Positions 24,248-37,571 of a stretch of 64,000 nt of DNA are shown here, piece by piece. Both the position numbers and the translations under genes were made by a program. The notes below the pieces were generated by a model. It had not been told where the DNA came from. It saw nothing but the letters and a program-made list of their open reading frames with translations, and did not search any database. The stretch is from positions 1 to 64,000 of the forward strand of contig JABSSW010000023.1 of NCBI GenBank assembly GCA_018902385.1, in the 5' to 3' direction. Numbering within the stretch: the first letter of the stretch is position 1; every line of letters starts with the position of its first letter. Source of the stretch: Physcia stellaris. Its lineage: Eukaryota; Ascomycota; Lecanoromycetes; Caliciales; Physciaceae.

Positions 24248-27200
24248 TTATCCCTCCATCTTGAAGTAATCACTCCCGCCACCTTCCAGCGCCGCAGTAG
24301 GCAAATCCGTCCCAAGGCCACTATCACTTCCATGGCCGCCATCGAAAACCACCATCTCGGACGCATTGCTGATTTCTCCTTTTGCGGCCAGAACGTCAGG
24401 ATGTCCAAAGTCGTGACTCTCAAACCCCGGCTCATCCTCTTCTACGTCCTCGTCGCCTTCTTCGGTCATAGCGAGGTCTCTCGTACCCACGGTTCCGACA
24501 GTGGATGTGGCGTAGCTCGGACGTCGGTTCTCACTCGAGACCACACTACCATCACCGTAGCTCAGGCTGTCGTACGTGCCTGAATAGCTGGTGCGACGTT
24601 CTGTGCCTGCTTCGCTTCCTTCCACCTCTTCATCTTGCTCGTCAATCATGCTGTTCTCCTTATCTTCCTCGTCAGCAGCCTCATCCCCGTACATCCCCAA
24701 AGCCTTTGTACCACCCCAGCTAGTCTTCCGTACGGGAAAGTTGGATTTGACGCTGTGGCTACGCTTGAGGCCTGCACCCAGGCCTGAGTTTGCGCGAGAT
24801 GGATTGGCCAGGACCATGGATCGATCTGTAGGGCCTTTATTGGCGCCAAGAGTGCTGAGGCTGAGTATACGACGATCGCCTCTGTTGGAAATAGTCGAAG
24901 GGTTGGTCCTAGGTGGCGGTCGTCGCTTGAGTGCCATACCTACAGCACTGCTGACGGCACTAGTGGTCAATGATGATAGTCGAGTACCAGTACCTACTGT
25001 ACTTGTCCTGGGTTTGGAAGTAGCGTCGCTGGCTGCTGAGGGAACTCGCTTGAGGTTCATACTTTTCAAACTTGATGGTCGCGACGTTGTAAGAAGTGAC
25101 CGGGAATGGTCGAGGACACCATCAAGTATGCGGCGCTCCAAGCCCTCTGCTCTTGTTTCCATCGCGTTGAGCTCCTCTTTGCGGATATCAAGAGCAGTGT
25201 GGAGGGACGAAAGATCTGCTTGCAATTTGGTCTTTTGTGCCATTAGATCCTCTTTAACCTGGGCGAGATCTGAGATGTCATTGGCTAGGTCTTGCTTCTG
25301 GCCGGAAAGACGAACGATATCCACTTCAACACCTTCTCTCTGTGCAATTCTCTGCTGCAAGGCAACAGCAGCTTCTTCAGCCTCCTTTGCCCGTGTTTCA
25401 TTGCCTTCCGTGATCCTAGCCTGCTGAGCGACAACAAAGCCGTTGAACTCGGATGCGACACCAGCAACCTGTTGACGGATTTGCTCCAGCATGATAGAGT
25501 GAGCGTCCAACTTAGAAGCATCCGTGGCATGCTCAACAAGTCTGTCAAGTTTGGTATGTACCTCGGTATCATCGTATTTCTCTGGGACGGGCATAACCTT
25601 GGGAAGCTCAGGGGAAGGAAGAGGCGCGGTGATGGCTGGTAAAGGTATGGCTGACGGTATCGCGTTCACACTGGTCTTGATCTCCTCGGCTGAGGTTTTC
25701 GCCTGCTCGTAATGCTGGGCGACAATACTGAGAACATCTTTCACAGCTTCCAGAATCTTAGGTTGATATTCATTGACATGAGCTTGGACACCCTCGACTC
25801 CTGTCAAGGTTCGCGAGACCTCTGCTCTGGTAGACTGATGCTCGTTCGTCATGTCGATCAGCAGCAGCTGGTCGACTTTGGACCCAATGTCTTCCATGCG
25901 ATTGAAGACCGTTTTAGAATCCTCTCCCATTCGGTCACAGGATTCGGTAAAGGATGAACCTAGCGTATCCACAAGTAGTCGTAAGTCTTCCGCAACTAAT
26001 TTTGTGGTATTAATGGCTTCTGCCTGGCCTAGATCTTTTGCCTCTATAGCCTTCTCCTTTTCTTCTGCAGCCAATTGGGCGTCGTCATATTTGGTCATGA
26101 TCTCGTCGAAACGGACGTCAATCTTCGAGACGAGCTCCGCGATGATCGCAGACTTGTACTCCTCATGTTTCTCCAGAGCAGTGGTATGATTTTGTGTAGT
26201 CTCCGCGCGTGTCTCAGCGATGAGACTGCCTGTACCCTGAAACTCACGGGTGACGGTTTCCATGAGCTCCTTAACAGCATCGGTAGTATCAGCAGCGACG
26301 ACGGTTTCTGTCAATCCATCAAGGGTTTTTGCCAGCTCCTCCACTTCGTGATTTCCATGCTTAATCTTGGACTTGAGCTCTTCCCGGATATCGTCCAAGA
26401 AGACCTTCACGTCCTCAATTTTATCAAACAGCCCACCATGCTCAATCTTGCGGGCTTCAAAAGCCTGTGCTGTCTTGTCGAGCTCGTCCTCGGCTTTAGC
26501 CTTGAATTCTGTAACAAGATCACCGAGAGCTTCAAGGTCAGCTTTGGTTGGCAACGTCTCAACGTTTGGTAGCACAAGCTCAGCCACCTGGGTTTTGGTA
26601 TCCATGCAAAGGCTTTCGAGAGCTTCGATATCACTTTTGGTAACTCTAACATCGGCATCCTCCGCTGGCGCTTTCTCACGCAGTTCGTCTAGACCAGCTC
26701 GGACCTCCTTGAGAAGCGATTCTAGAAAGCCGATGTCTTCCTTCGAGGCATTCTCTGCTCCAAAGTCAACTATTGCATCACGGGTCTCCTTGACTAGACC
26801 CTCGACGGACTCAAGGTGGGCTACCCGCGCAAGACCTTCTGATTCTGGGGAAGCCATCTCGTCTATTGCTGCTTTGGTGTTACGAAGAAGAGTCTCAATC
26901 GCTTCGGTGTCGAACTTAGTTGCAACATGCGCCTCTCTTGTATGCTCACGTTGAGCGACTTCAGCGACGGAAATTTGGACGTCTTTCAAAAGGGACTCGA
27001 TCCGATCGATATCATCTCTGAGAGCTGCCCCCTCGAACGGTCCCGAAGCAGGCTGTGGAGGTGGAGGTGGTGGCATGTTGTCGAGCGCTTCAACCTTGAT
27101 TCTAAGTTGCGTGATCATGATTTCCAGATTCTCGATGTCGTTGCGCCGTAGGCTTTCGGCTTCTCGATCAATGTCTGCATCTGCCAGGACAACTTGACCG

Positions 27201-30200
27201 CCTCGCGGACCAGTGGGTTCGTCTTGTATACCCCTAGTGGCATGCAATTGATCTATGTCCGCTCTAACGCTAGCCAGTCCTTCTTTGAGGGTGTCTAGAA
27301 TCTCGTAATTGACGGTCATATCTAGAGGTCTATTGACCATCTTCTCCACGTCCGCACGCAATGAATCAAGGCCGTCATGCATTGCATCGAGGATCTCCCC
27401 TGTGCTGGACAGTATGCTTTCAGGTCTGTCTTGCTTTCGCTCCAAGTCAGCACGCACCGTGTCGAAACCTTCCCTTATGACATTCAGGGTATCTTCTTTG
27501 TCTGCCGCGGGGTTCCCTAGAACCAACGTAGTGGATATCGTTTCTCGAAGATGAGAGAGTTCTTCCTTAATCATATCAATGGTTTCAGTGTTAGGCCCCG
27601 AAGGCTCGTGACGAGGCGCGGCCTTGATACTCTCAAAACCATCTCTGATAGCGTCGAACATCTCTTCTTTGCTATCGGAAGAGCCTTCAGAGTGCAACAT
27701 TGATGAGGCGATAGTCTGGCGCAAGTGCTCGAATTCCTTTTCCATGGCATCAAGGAGCTCTCCGTTGTTAGTCTGACCTGGGTCTCGGGACACGTTTGCA
27801 ATGCTGTTTTCGAGGTCATGCCTGAGGCCATCCAAACCATCTTTGACAGTATCAATGATCTCATCCTTGCCGGTAACGTCAGCCGCACGATCTACGTAGC
27901 TCTCAATGTCCGCGCGAAGCACCTCGAGACCGTCTTTGAGGGCGTCCAAGACTTGTTCTGTGTCCCCTCCATTTGCTGTTGAGTACTGTTTGAATTCTAA
28001 CCTCATGCCATCAAGGAGATCTTGCATTTTGTCGAGGACCTGTTCGCCTACACCGCCCATCGGAGTTCGTGTGCCTTCAAGCCCAGCTCTCACAGCTTCG
28101 AAGAGATCGTCGCGGTTGAACTCTATTTCCTTGTTAATAGGTGCTTGAAGAGAAAGACCCTCCTTGACGGCGTCTAAAACATCTTCCCTAGTGATCTCCG
28201 GTTCCCGGACCGTGCCAACATTGGACGCAGGAAAGTCAAAGCTGTCCAGGCACTCCCTGACTGTCATCAAGATTTCTTCCTTAGTCAAACTTGCTTCAGT
28301 CTCAATCGGTGCGGGAGGTTTGAAATGCTGCAGCCCTTCTCGGACAGCATCCAAAACTTCGTCATAACTTGCACCCCCTATCTCTTTGGTTTCCTCACGA
28401 GGTTGGTACTGCTGCAAGCCCTCATTCAGGCATTGCAGGATCTCTTCACGCTCCAGCCCGAAATTTTGCAATTCAATCTCTGGCTTGTACGTCTCCCAAG
28501 CTTCACGTACAGCGTCGAGTATCTCTTCTCTATTGATCCCTGAGCCCGGTTGCTGAAGTGCTACTTGCTGCGGGAAAGGTATCTCCATCAAGGCGTTTTT
28601 CACCGCTGCATATACTTCTTGGCTATCTGTCGTTGCTCGCGATACTGACGAAGACGAGGATTGTCGCCTCCTCTCACGGATAACCTCGTCCATATGTGCT
28701 CGCAGGTCAGCAAGACCATCTTCGACAATCCGAGCTATTTCCTCTCTACCTGGGCCATGCGCATCGTCTCTCCCTTGCGTTTTAGTAGATTCAGCCTGGT
28801 CGAGCTTTCGCCCTATCTCGCGTCCCATCCCAAGCACTTCGCCTCTTAACTCCCGTACAAGTGCCTTTATCTCTGCAGTCATTCCGCCACCTTCTGCAAC
28901 GCTGTCTTTCATTTTCTTGAGTAGCTTCATGAGGTCTTCGCTCACGACTTGCTTCCCAGTATCGCTGCTATCATTTGCTCGGGCATAGATGTCTCTCGAG
29001 GATGTAGCCAGAGGTTTTGGTGTGGGATTGAAGTCAAGAACGAGCTGCGGTGGACTATCACTCGCACCATTACGACTATCTTTGTGACGGACGAGTGCTC
29101 TGCTTCCATCATTCTCTTTCAACAGATTTACTATCTCTTCCAGCTTCTTCATGACTGCTTCCTCAGCTTCTTTCGTCTTTGGCAGCCCATCAAAATCTGA
29201 TTGAAGCTCAGACAAGGATGATAGGACATGGTCTTGCTTCTCGCTAGTAGCCATTTCTCTGAAAATCTTCTCTGAAAGAGCGATAACCGCTGGGCCGTCA
29301 ATTTCTGGCGAAAGCTCACGGTCTGATGATGTTCCAAAAGTTCCTGGACTTGCGATACGCGGCATCGAGTGACTCTTTGACATGCTAGGTGGAGATGCAT
29401 GAGCCTTATAATCTAGATAAAGGCCGCCTCGATTTCGACTTGTGCTACGCGATGATTGTTCCGCAGCTGGATCTAACAGTCGAGACGAAAGCTTTGCAGC
29501 TACGTCTCTGAGGCTTTTACGTATGTCCTCATCACGTGTATTTGTAGCCTCTTTGAGACTAACCAGATCAGTTGCGTTGTCTTTGCTTCGTCGACTGAGT
29601 TGAGCCATTTCGCGCTGTAGGTTCGTCGCAATTGTCGTGAGGCCTAGTATCTGTGACGAAATTGCATCGTATGTCTGAGATGTCCGATTGCTAGGATAGG
29701 AATTTTTGGTGATATCGCTTAGAGCCGAATCCGAATCTTTGAGTGGAGGCATGTTTTGGATTGCTAGCATAGTTGCAGAGGGAGGAGTGTTCTCACCCAA
29801 GATAGCCTTGATCGGTGAACGGGCAGTAGGTCTCAATACCGGCGTATCCCTTCCAAAGTCTTTTGCTCCTGGAGTTGGAGTTGCAGACCCTGCTCGCGTA
29901 GGGCTTCGGTCTGGAGATCTGCTTTCGTACCCAAGTCCAGGAGTACGAGTCAGTCTCTCAGGAGATGTTTCTACAGAGCTTGTACCTTCCAAAAAGCTAC
30001 TCCGGTCCCTTATATTTCCATTCCCATTTTGGAGTGATTGCATCCGCTTGTGGTATTGGCCTTTAATCAATGACTTCTCAGGGGACCTATTCGGAGGAGG
30101 GTTGGTGGTGTACGCGCTTTCGCGAGCTCGAGCAGTCAGAGCTTCCGCGGCTGCTGCTACAGTCGCAGAGGTGTTAGGTTTAGTCGCTGGGCTCGATGAG

Positions 30201-30468
30201 CCCGGATTCAACGGCAATGGTGGTGGTGCACGTTCTGGGTCTGAGCTATCCCACCTGTAATTTGCAAAGAACGGCTTTAGCTTTAAAGATCCCACAAGAC
30301 ATCTTAACAGAGAAAACGGCGAATCGCTACCGGCGCAGCGGAAACCCCACGCTGAATTTAGACTTACATAGGAATCGACACAGAGGAGCGCCCAGAATCA
30401 GAGAAAGACGGCTGATGCTTTAGAACAAGCTCCCGGTCACGGGAATCGTCTCTATCTACCGAAGGCAT
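24248..30468 (-). CDS. Large repeat and coiled-coil protein (2035 residues)
   Basis: Two exons: 30368-30468 and 24248-30254. The main frame has no ATG near its 5' end. An upstream ATG at 30468 (start MPSVDRDDSRDREL) reaches a consensus GTAAGT donor at 30367, and the acceptor TTACAG at 30255 restores the frame, giving ...SIPMWDSSDPER. Order: a Ser/Pro-rich disordered N-terminus (1 to about 230), helical segments, about 15 degenerate modules of the type EILDAVREGL plus linker (about 600-1035), long coiled coils (about 1050-1800), a basic Ser/Arg region and an acidic tail. I recall similar proteins in filamentous ascomycetes annotated only as chromosome-segregation-ATPase-like. No ATPase motif is visible, so a structural or scaffold role is likelier. 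Function unknown. Confidence 0.85.
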
Positions 30469-30869
30469 GGTTGGTGGTTGCGATGTCTCACAGATCGCTC
30501 GGATCCGAGGAATGCTCGTTGAATTGAGCTTAGGCAAATCGCATTGATGATATAACCATACAATATTCTGGTAGTTTCACTCCCTTCTGATTATGAGAGA
30601 TGCTTTAGGAGATGGCAAACGCCAAACATTGCCTTCGTCGGTAAAATCGAGCTTCCAAGAAATGTGCGCCAGTGATGTGGTGGATGAGATAAAAATCAAC
30701 AGCGAAAGTAAACAATCGACTAAATGAGGCTAGCGTTCCATGGGGAGGAAGGCGCGTTTTACCGACTCGCTTAGTGGGACAGTCTTGGCAGCCAAGTCCA
30801 CACCCATTTTGGATTTGATGTTCGCGAATTCGGACACTCACGACAACAACATTGATACGCCCAGCAACC
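30469..30869. promoter_or_regulatory. Divergent promoter region, large coiled-coil gene and rpl27
   Basis: 401 bases separate the two outward-facing start codons, so both promoters and 5' leaders must lie here unless leader introns intervene. I see no clear TATA box or repeated operator. Confidence 0.5.
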
Positions 30870-31501
30870 ATGAAATGTATGCACTCAATCATCCTAATGC
30901 TCAAGTACTGGGAACCATACTAACAGATGTGCTGTAGTCCTCAAAGTAGGCCGGGTGGCCATCATCACCCGCGGCAGATACGCTGGAAAGAAGGTATGCA
31001 TACGAACACTCGTTCTGGGCAGTAATGAATAGGAACTCAGAATCACTGAAGGGAGCTTTCAAGAAGCGTCGGGCTAATATGTCTTGTTCCAGGTCGTCAT
31101 CGTCCAACCCCTCGACTCTGGCTCCAAAACTCATCCATTCCCCCACGCCCTCGTCTGTGGCATCGAGCGCTACCCTTCCACCGTCACCCGTCGCATGTCC
31201 AAAACGAGGCAAGCCAAGCGTAGCAAGGTCAAGCCATTCATAAAGACAATCAACTACAATCACCTGATGCCCACACGATACACGCTAGAATTGGAAGGAT
31301 TGAAGGGAGTGATTACGAACGACACGTTCAAGGAGGTCTCGCAGCGGGAGGAAGCGAAGAAGACGGTGAAGAAGGCTTTAGAGGAGAGGTACACGAGTGG
31401 GAAGAACAGATGGTTTTTCACACCTTTGAGTGAGTTGAGGTCATCTTTCTACCGGAAACGGAGACGGGTCATGATGAGCTAATATGATTTCAGGATTTTG
31501 A
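30870..31501 (+). CDS. rpl27: 60S ribosomal protein L27 (eL27)
   Basis: Four exons: 30870-30876, 30938-30993, 31093-31429 and 31494-31501. They encode 135 residues plus stop, close to the usual 136. The translation starts [21 protein letters not shown], continues [20 protein letters not shown] and ends [10 protein letters not shown], all hallmark eL27 stretches including the N-terminal KOW-like motif. eL27 is a structural protein of the large cytosolic ribosomal subunit. The first exon holds only seven coding bases and the last only eight, including the stop. All junctions are GT-AG and restore the known protein exactly, so the model is secure. Confidence 0.95.
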
Positions 31502-32056
31502 GCGGTGAACTATTTGCGGATGTAGATGCACAGTATGATGTTCTTCCTGAGTCACTAGAGATCCTAGCATTCAAGAGGAACATAGGTAGGAATGAAGCTC
31601 ATTAGCAAGCACCCCAAAGCCTCAGCCAAGACGTGCCTCCATCTTCAAGGTTGAGCCAATCTATCCTCTGTTTACCCATCTCCGCACTCTCAATGTCTGT
31701 GCAATTGTAGTCTGTTTTTGCACACGATCCGCCATTAAATAGAGATTGCTTGATGGTATATGTGTGGCCCCGAGATCGTTCAATAGATCCTATGGACAAT
31801 GACCTTACTCTATTGCTTCTCTATCTATGATTACAAAGGGCCAAGCGGCGACGATGATGCAGGAGTCCTATCTTTCATAGCCTGATGAACAAACGCAGCC
31901 ACAATAATGGCCACGACCAGATGTTGGTCATCCACATTTGCAAAGCACGTCCAGCCCATATTACAGCAATTGCAAATATGCTCTTCTTCTAACCCCTCGT
32001 CTATGTCCATCAATACAAACAGTCGATACTTGTGTCTTCATCTCCTCTAAATCCAT
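31502..32056. other. Intergenic between convergent rpl27 and ugmA
   Basis: 555 bases holding the two 3' ends. No gene or structured element recognised. Confidence 0.5.
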
Positions 32057-33973
<1,917 letters not shown>

Positions 33974-34021
33974 GTTGCCAATAAAATAGTTCTGGATTTT
34001 CTCAGTGACGGATTGCAACAT

Positions 34022-34839
34022 CTAAAGGTCGCCGTATGTAAGTCAAAGGAGGGAGTGCAAGGAAACTCAGGGGCTATCACAGCAGGCTGGGTTAAGACTT
34101 AAGGAGCAGCTGAAGGAGCATGGTTTATGATTGGCAGGCTGAGCCTCGAACTGTCAGATTAAAATCCGAAACTTAGCTCCAATTTTAAGCGGCTAAGGCT
34201 GAAGCCTCGGCCGATCGTTTTAGCACGTGGGCAATGCATTCTCTCTCCCAGTTACTCCCCACGATCAGCAAACCGCAGCTGCATTGGAGACTGGTACAGT
34301 ACCTATCCCAGTAGATTGTCCATTCGCTATGGAAAATAATGGAGACTCGGTCATGGAACTAAAGGTATATTGACTAGACAGACTATCAAATATTAGCTCC
34401 ATTTGTATGTACTGTATACTCCCAGTACTACCTAGGTATCCTCACCTAAGCCCTAGACAATCATCACCTACAATCTAAGAATAGGAAACCTTGAGCTCCG
34501 AGAAATCCTCAATTTAGGGCACTCGACTCTGACCGGGGAGGTAAGATCTCATATATAGAGCACAAGCCAATATTGTCTGATCTTCCATTTTCTTGCATCC
34601 ACATACGAAGTGAAGAAAACTCAACAGATAACTTGGATGGGGGGAATTTGTTAGAACAAACTCGATGACGTATGGTGGTCATCATTAGTATTCCATAACT
34701 ATGCTGATAGGCAGACGCTTTCATGTACCAACATGCCTTGTGCTTGAATCGAGGAATGCTTGAGCAATATTGATTTCTTGATCCTGCGGTGAGGCAGAGG
34801 AGGAGCGGCAAGCCTTAAACCTCCACGATGAATCTTGCT
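34022..34839. other. Intergenic, ugmA promoter side
   Basis: About 0.8 kb upstream of ugmA and downstream of the OGFr-domain gene. A 100-codon minus-strand frame (34509-34811) shows no family features and I do not call it. Confidence 0.45.
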
Positions 34840-35730
34840 CTAGATCTCCTCATTCTTGGGCTTTGTCCTCTGTAGCGAGTTCGTTGGCGTCCCATCATTC
34901 AGTCTAGACTCCTGAGTGTGAGGCGTCGCCGGTGGCATATCTGTAGCCTCGTCTCCTTCGCGCGGACGCTTTAAGCCACGTGCGGAATCGTCACTCTTCG
35001 TCTCGGCAATTTTACCCTGTGGTGCATCCTCCTGTAATGTGTGTTGATATTTACCATTTTCCTCCCCCGAACCGTCCATGGTCTCTTCGCTTTCCCTATC
35101 ATTCTCACTGGTATTTTCCTGCTCTTCGAACTCATAGAGAAAGTCCTTCCCCATGCCTTCGTCCTCTTCGTCCTCCGGAGCGAGATAGAGTGGCCTCTCC
35201 ATAGCCCGTGTCCAGAACATCAGGCTCCGATCACTGATTCTTCCTGTCTCATCGTGGACGTTCTTGACAGCGTCGAAAAAAGCCTTCGCCTCCTTATTCA
35301 ATCCGAGTACCCTCAAAGAGCGGATGATTCTCGTGATTCTTAGATGGTTGTGGTTGAATCTGGTCACCCAGTTTCTGGCCCGTGCTTCGTAGGCCCTACT
35401 CACCTGTCGCTCAACCGTGAAAGCATCATTGTTGTCTTGGATGTGAAAGCCGTAGAATTGACAGATTCTCTTCAAGGATTCCCGAAGCTGAGAACGCAAT
35501 TCAGGGCGTGAGCGGAAAGCAGTAAACGTAGCGCGGTTGATGACAGGTGCTGAAGGGTCGATGGGTGAACGTTCAGGAAGCGGAAAGAGGGTTTGAATGT
35601 AATCATGCGAGTACTCGAGATGGGTGTCGGACCAGGAAAGAATGGTTGCGAGATCACGGCCCTGAGCGTCAGTTGCTTGAAGGTGAGGGTCGTAGAAGCG
35701 GACAATTGGCGGCGTGGGCGTGTTCGACAT
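34840..35730 (-). CDS. OGFr-domain protein
   Basis: 296 residues in one exon from the ATG at 35730. Residues about 8-175 match the conserved domain of the opioid growth factor receptor family: VRFYDPHLQATDAQGRDL, ILSWSD, LEYSHDYIQTLFPLPERSP and FRSRPELRSQLRESL. The C-terminal third is acidic then basic, low in complexity, with a KRPRE motif that could serve nuclear import. Fungal members have no known ligand or role, so the name only describes the fold. The frame extends upstream to an ATG at 35913, adding 61 residues rich in Arg and hydrophobics. I prefer 35730 because the conserved domain starts just after it. Confidence 0.85.
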   Translation of the reverse strand: MSNTPTPPIVRFYDPHLQATDAQGRDLATILSWSDTHLEYSHDYIQTLFPLPERSPIDPSAPVINRATFTAFRSRPELRSQLRESLKRICQFYGFHIQDNNDAFTVERQVSRAYEARARNWVTRFNHNHLRITRIIRSLRVLGLNKEAKAFFDAVKNVHDETGRISDRSLMFWTRAMERPLYLAPEDEEDEGMGKDFLYEFEEQENTSENDRESEETMDGSGEENGKYQHTLQEDAPQGKIAETKSDDSARGLKRPREGDEATDMPPATPHTQESRLNDGTPTNSLQRTKPKNEEI

Positions 35731-35913
35731 CTTTAAATCTTCGTATGAAATTTTGAACGCAGAGGCAGAAGAGCAAGGAGATGAACCTAGCCTGATGATT
35801 GAAACCCCACGATCAAGAGGGCTAACATAGGTAAAGAGACTTCTGCGCGTTCGAGTATGTGAACAATGAAATCTCAAGAGCAAGAACCGCAGAAATGGTT
35901 TCGGCAGCCTCAT

Positions 35914-36333
35914 TCACCAAGATCATCAGATCGGGGGTAAGTGAAAGATTCGTCATTACATACTCTGCCTGTGTGTTCACCTTCTTTAATCTTTGGGCTC
36001 ATGCTGCATGCACGCATCCTAGTAGCGGTGTCGTCACTGGCAAACTCGACATGGGAAAGAATGTCCATAAGAGAAGGCCCATCAGATGGATGCTCAGAAT
36101 AGCAATCGTGCTCATCCCACCACAAAATGATGGGAGGAACCCCATCGGGCTTCAAACTCGTCTGAAACCAAACAACCCCGCATTGGCGCCAGGAACGGCA
36201 TACAGGGGATGCAAGCTCGTGCAGGATCAGCTTTTGGATTTGAATTGTTGAAAGCTGTCATCGACTGACAACTCCCAAGGGATGCGAGCTCATCATTTTG
36301 TTTGCTATACAGAACTATCTTGGCTACCGTAGA
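35914..36333. promoter_or_regulatory. Divergent promoter region, OGFr-domain gene and SDR gene
   Basis: About 420-600 bases, depending on which OGFr start is used, between two outward-facing genes. No motif stands out. Confidence 0.4.
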
Positions 36334-37571
36334 ATGAGTGCCCAAGATCCTGCTTTCGTCCACCACAGTGAACACTCCAAATCGCTCCCCACCGCCCGCA
36401 TTACCTCGCCCACGAAGACCACTTCCTCCACAACAGATAATCCACCATGGCACGCCCACCTCAACATCGATACTCTGCTCCTCGTCTGCTCACGCACCAT
36501 ATTCCACTGGTTCTTTGTTCTCATGCTTCCACTGTCCCTACGCGCCATGGAAGCCCCATACAATAGCACCTCATTTATAGTCACTGCGTCCTATGCCATT
36601 CTGGTCAACATATACCATCTCATATCCGCGATATCCGATAGGTATGCGTATGGGAAGCCAAGGGAGGTCGATTTGAGTGACGAGGTAGTGGTTATCACAG
36701 GTGGGAGAAGTGGGCTAGGTGGCTGCATAGCTGAAGTCTATGGCATGAAGGGCGTGAGGGTTGCGGTATTGGACGTGAGCGTCAGAGAGCAAGAGGAGAA
36801 AGCCGGTGCGGAAGAGCAAAGTGATGTTCGATACTATCGCTGTGATGTTGGCGATCGCGAGAACGTCGAGAGGGTGTGGAGGCGGATCGTTGATGATCTA
36901 GGAACCCCGACGATATTGGTGAATAATGCGGCAGTGGTGACTGGAAAACCCTTCCTGGATCTGACACCTGAAGACGTGGAGAGGTATGTAGCGGAACTCC
37001 GTCCCTTTCGTCAATTCAAGTCGAGAATATACTGATCTCGGAACATAGGACATTCCGCATCAATACCCTCTCTCACTACCACCTGTCCTCACTCTTCCTG
37101 CCGCCCTTACTCAAACGTTCGAATGGCGGGACTCTTATCACTATTGCCTCCGTCCTCGGTCACCTAGGCTCAAGCCAGCTCACGGCTTACGCAGGCACTA
37201 AAGGTGCTTTGCTCGCCTATCATACTTCATTGAGTGCTGAGCTTGCATCTTCCAGCATGCCAACAAACAATATCAAGACCATCCTGGTTGCTCCTGGTAC
37301 ACTGAGTACGCCCCTTTTTGCGGGACTACAGCAGAATCGGATCAGAGACTTCTTCGGACCCACGGTGGATGTACGAGAATTGGCGATGAAGATCATTTGG
37401 ATGATCGATCAGGGTGAAGGAGGCGTCATCGCCATGCCGGCATATGCGAGATGGATTGCTTGGTTGGGGGTTCTGCCAGCTGGCTTGCAGAAACTTGCAC
37501 GTTGGGGCAGTGGGGTTGACGAAGCGATGCAGGCATTGTCGAAAAGAGAAGTGAATGGGGAGAAGAAATAG
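36334..37571 (+). CDS. Membrane-associated short-chain dehydrogenase/reductase
   Basis: Two exons, 36334-36983 and 37049-37571 (intron GTATGT...CATAG), 390 residues. Hydrophobic segments around residues 45-70 and 75-95 precede the catalytic domain and suggest anchoring to ER or lipid-droplet membrane. Then come the Rossmann motif VVITGGRSGLGG, an acidic residue after strand 2 (VAVLDV), the structural NNAAV motif, the catalytic Ser region (TIASVLGH) and YAGTK, the active-site Tyr-xxx-Lys. This layout resembles the retinol dehydrogenase/17-beta-HSD branch of SDRs, which act on lipids or sterols. Substrate unknown. The ORF could also start at 36298, but the ATG at 36334 gives a normal leader. 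Confidence 0.88.

Noticed and set aside
24591-30260. Many plus-strand open frames up to 278 codons
   Set aside because: They lie opposite the 6-kb minus-strand gene and reflect its codon pattern. None has a domain of its own.
34509-34811. 100-codon minus-strand frame
   Set aside because: No recognisable features. It lies between two well-defined genes and has no splice partner.
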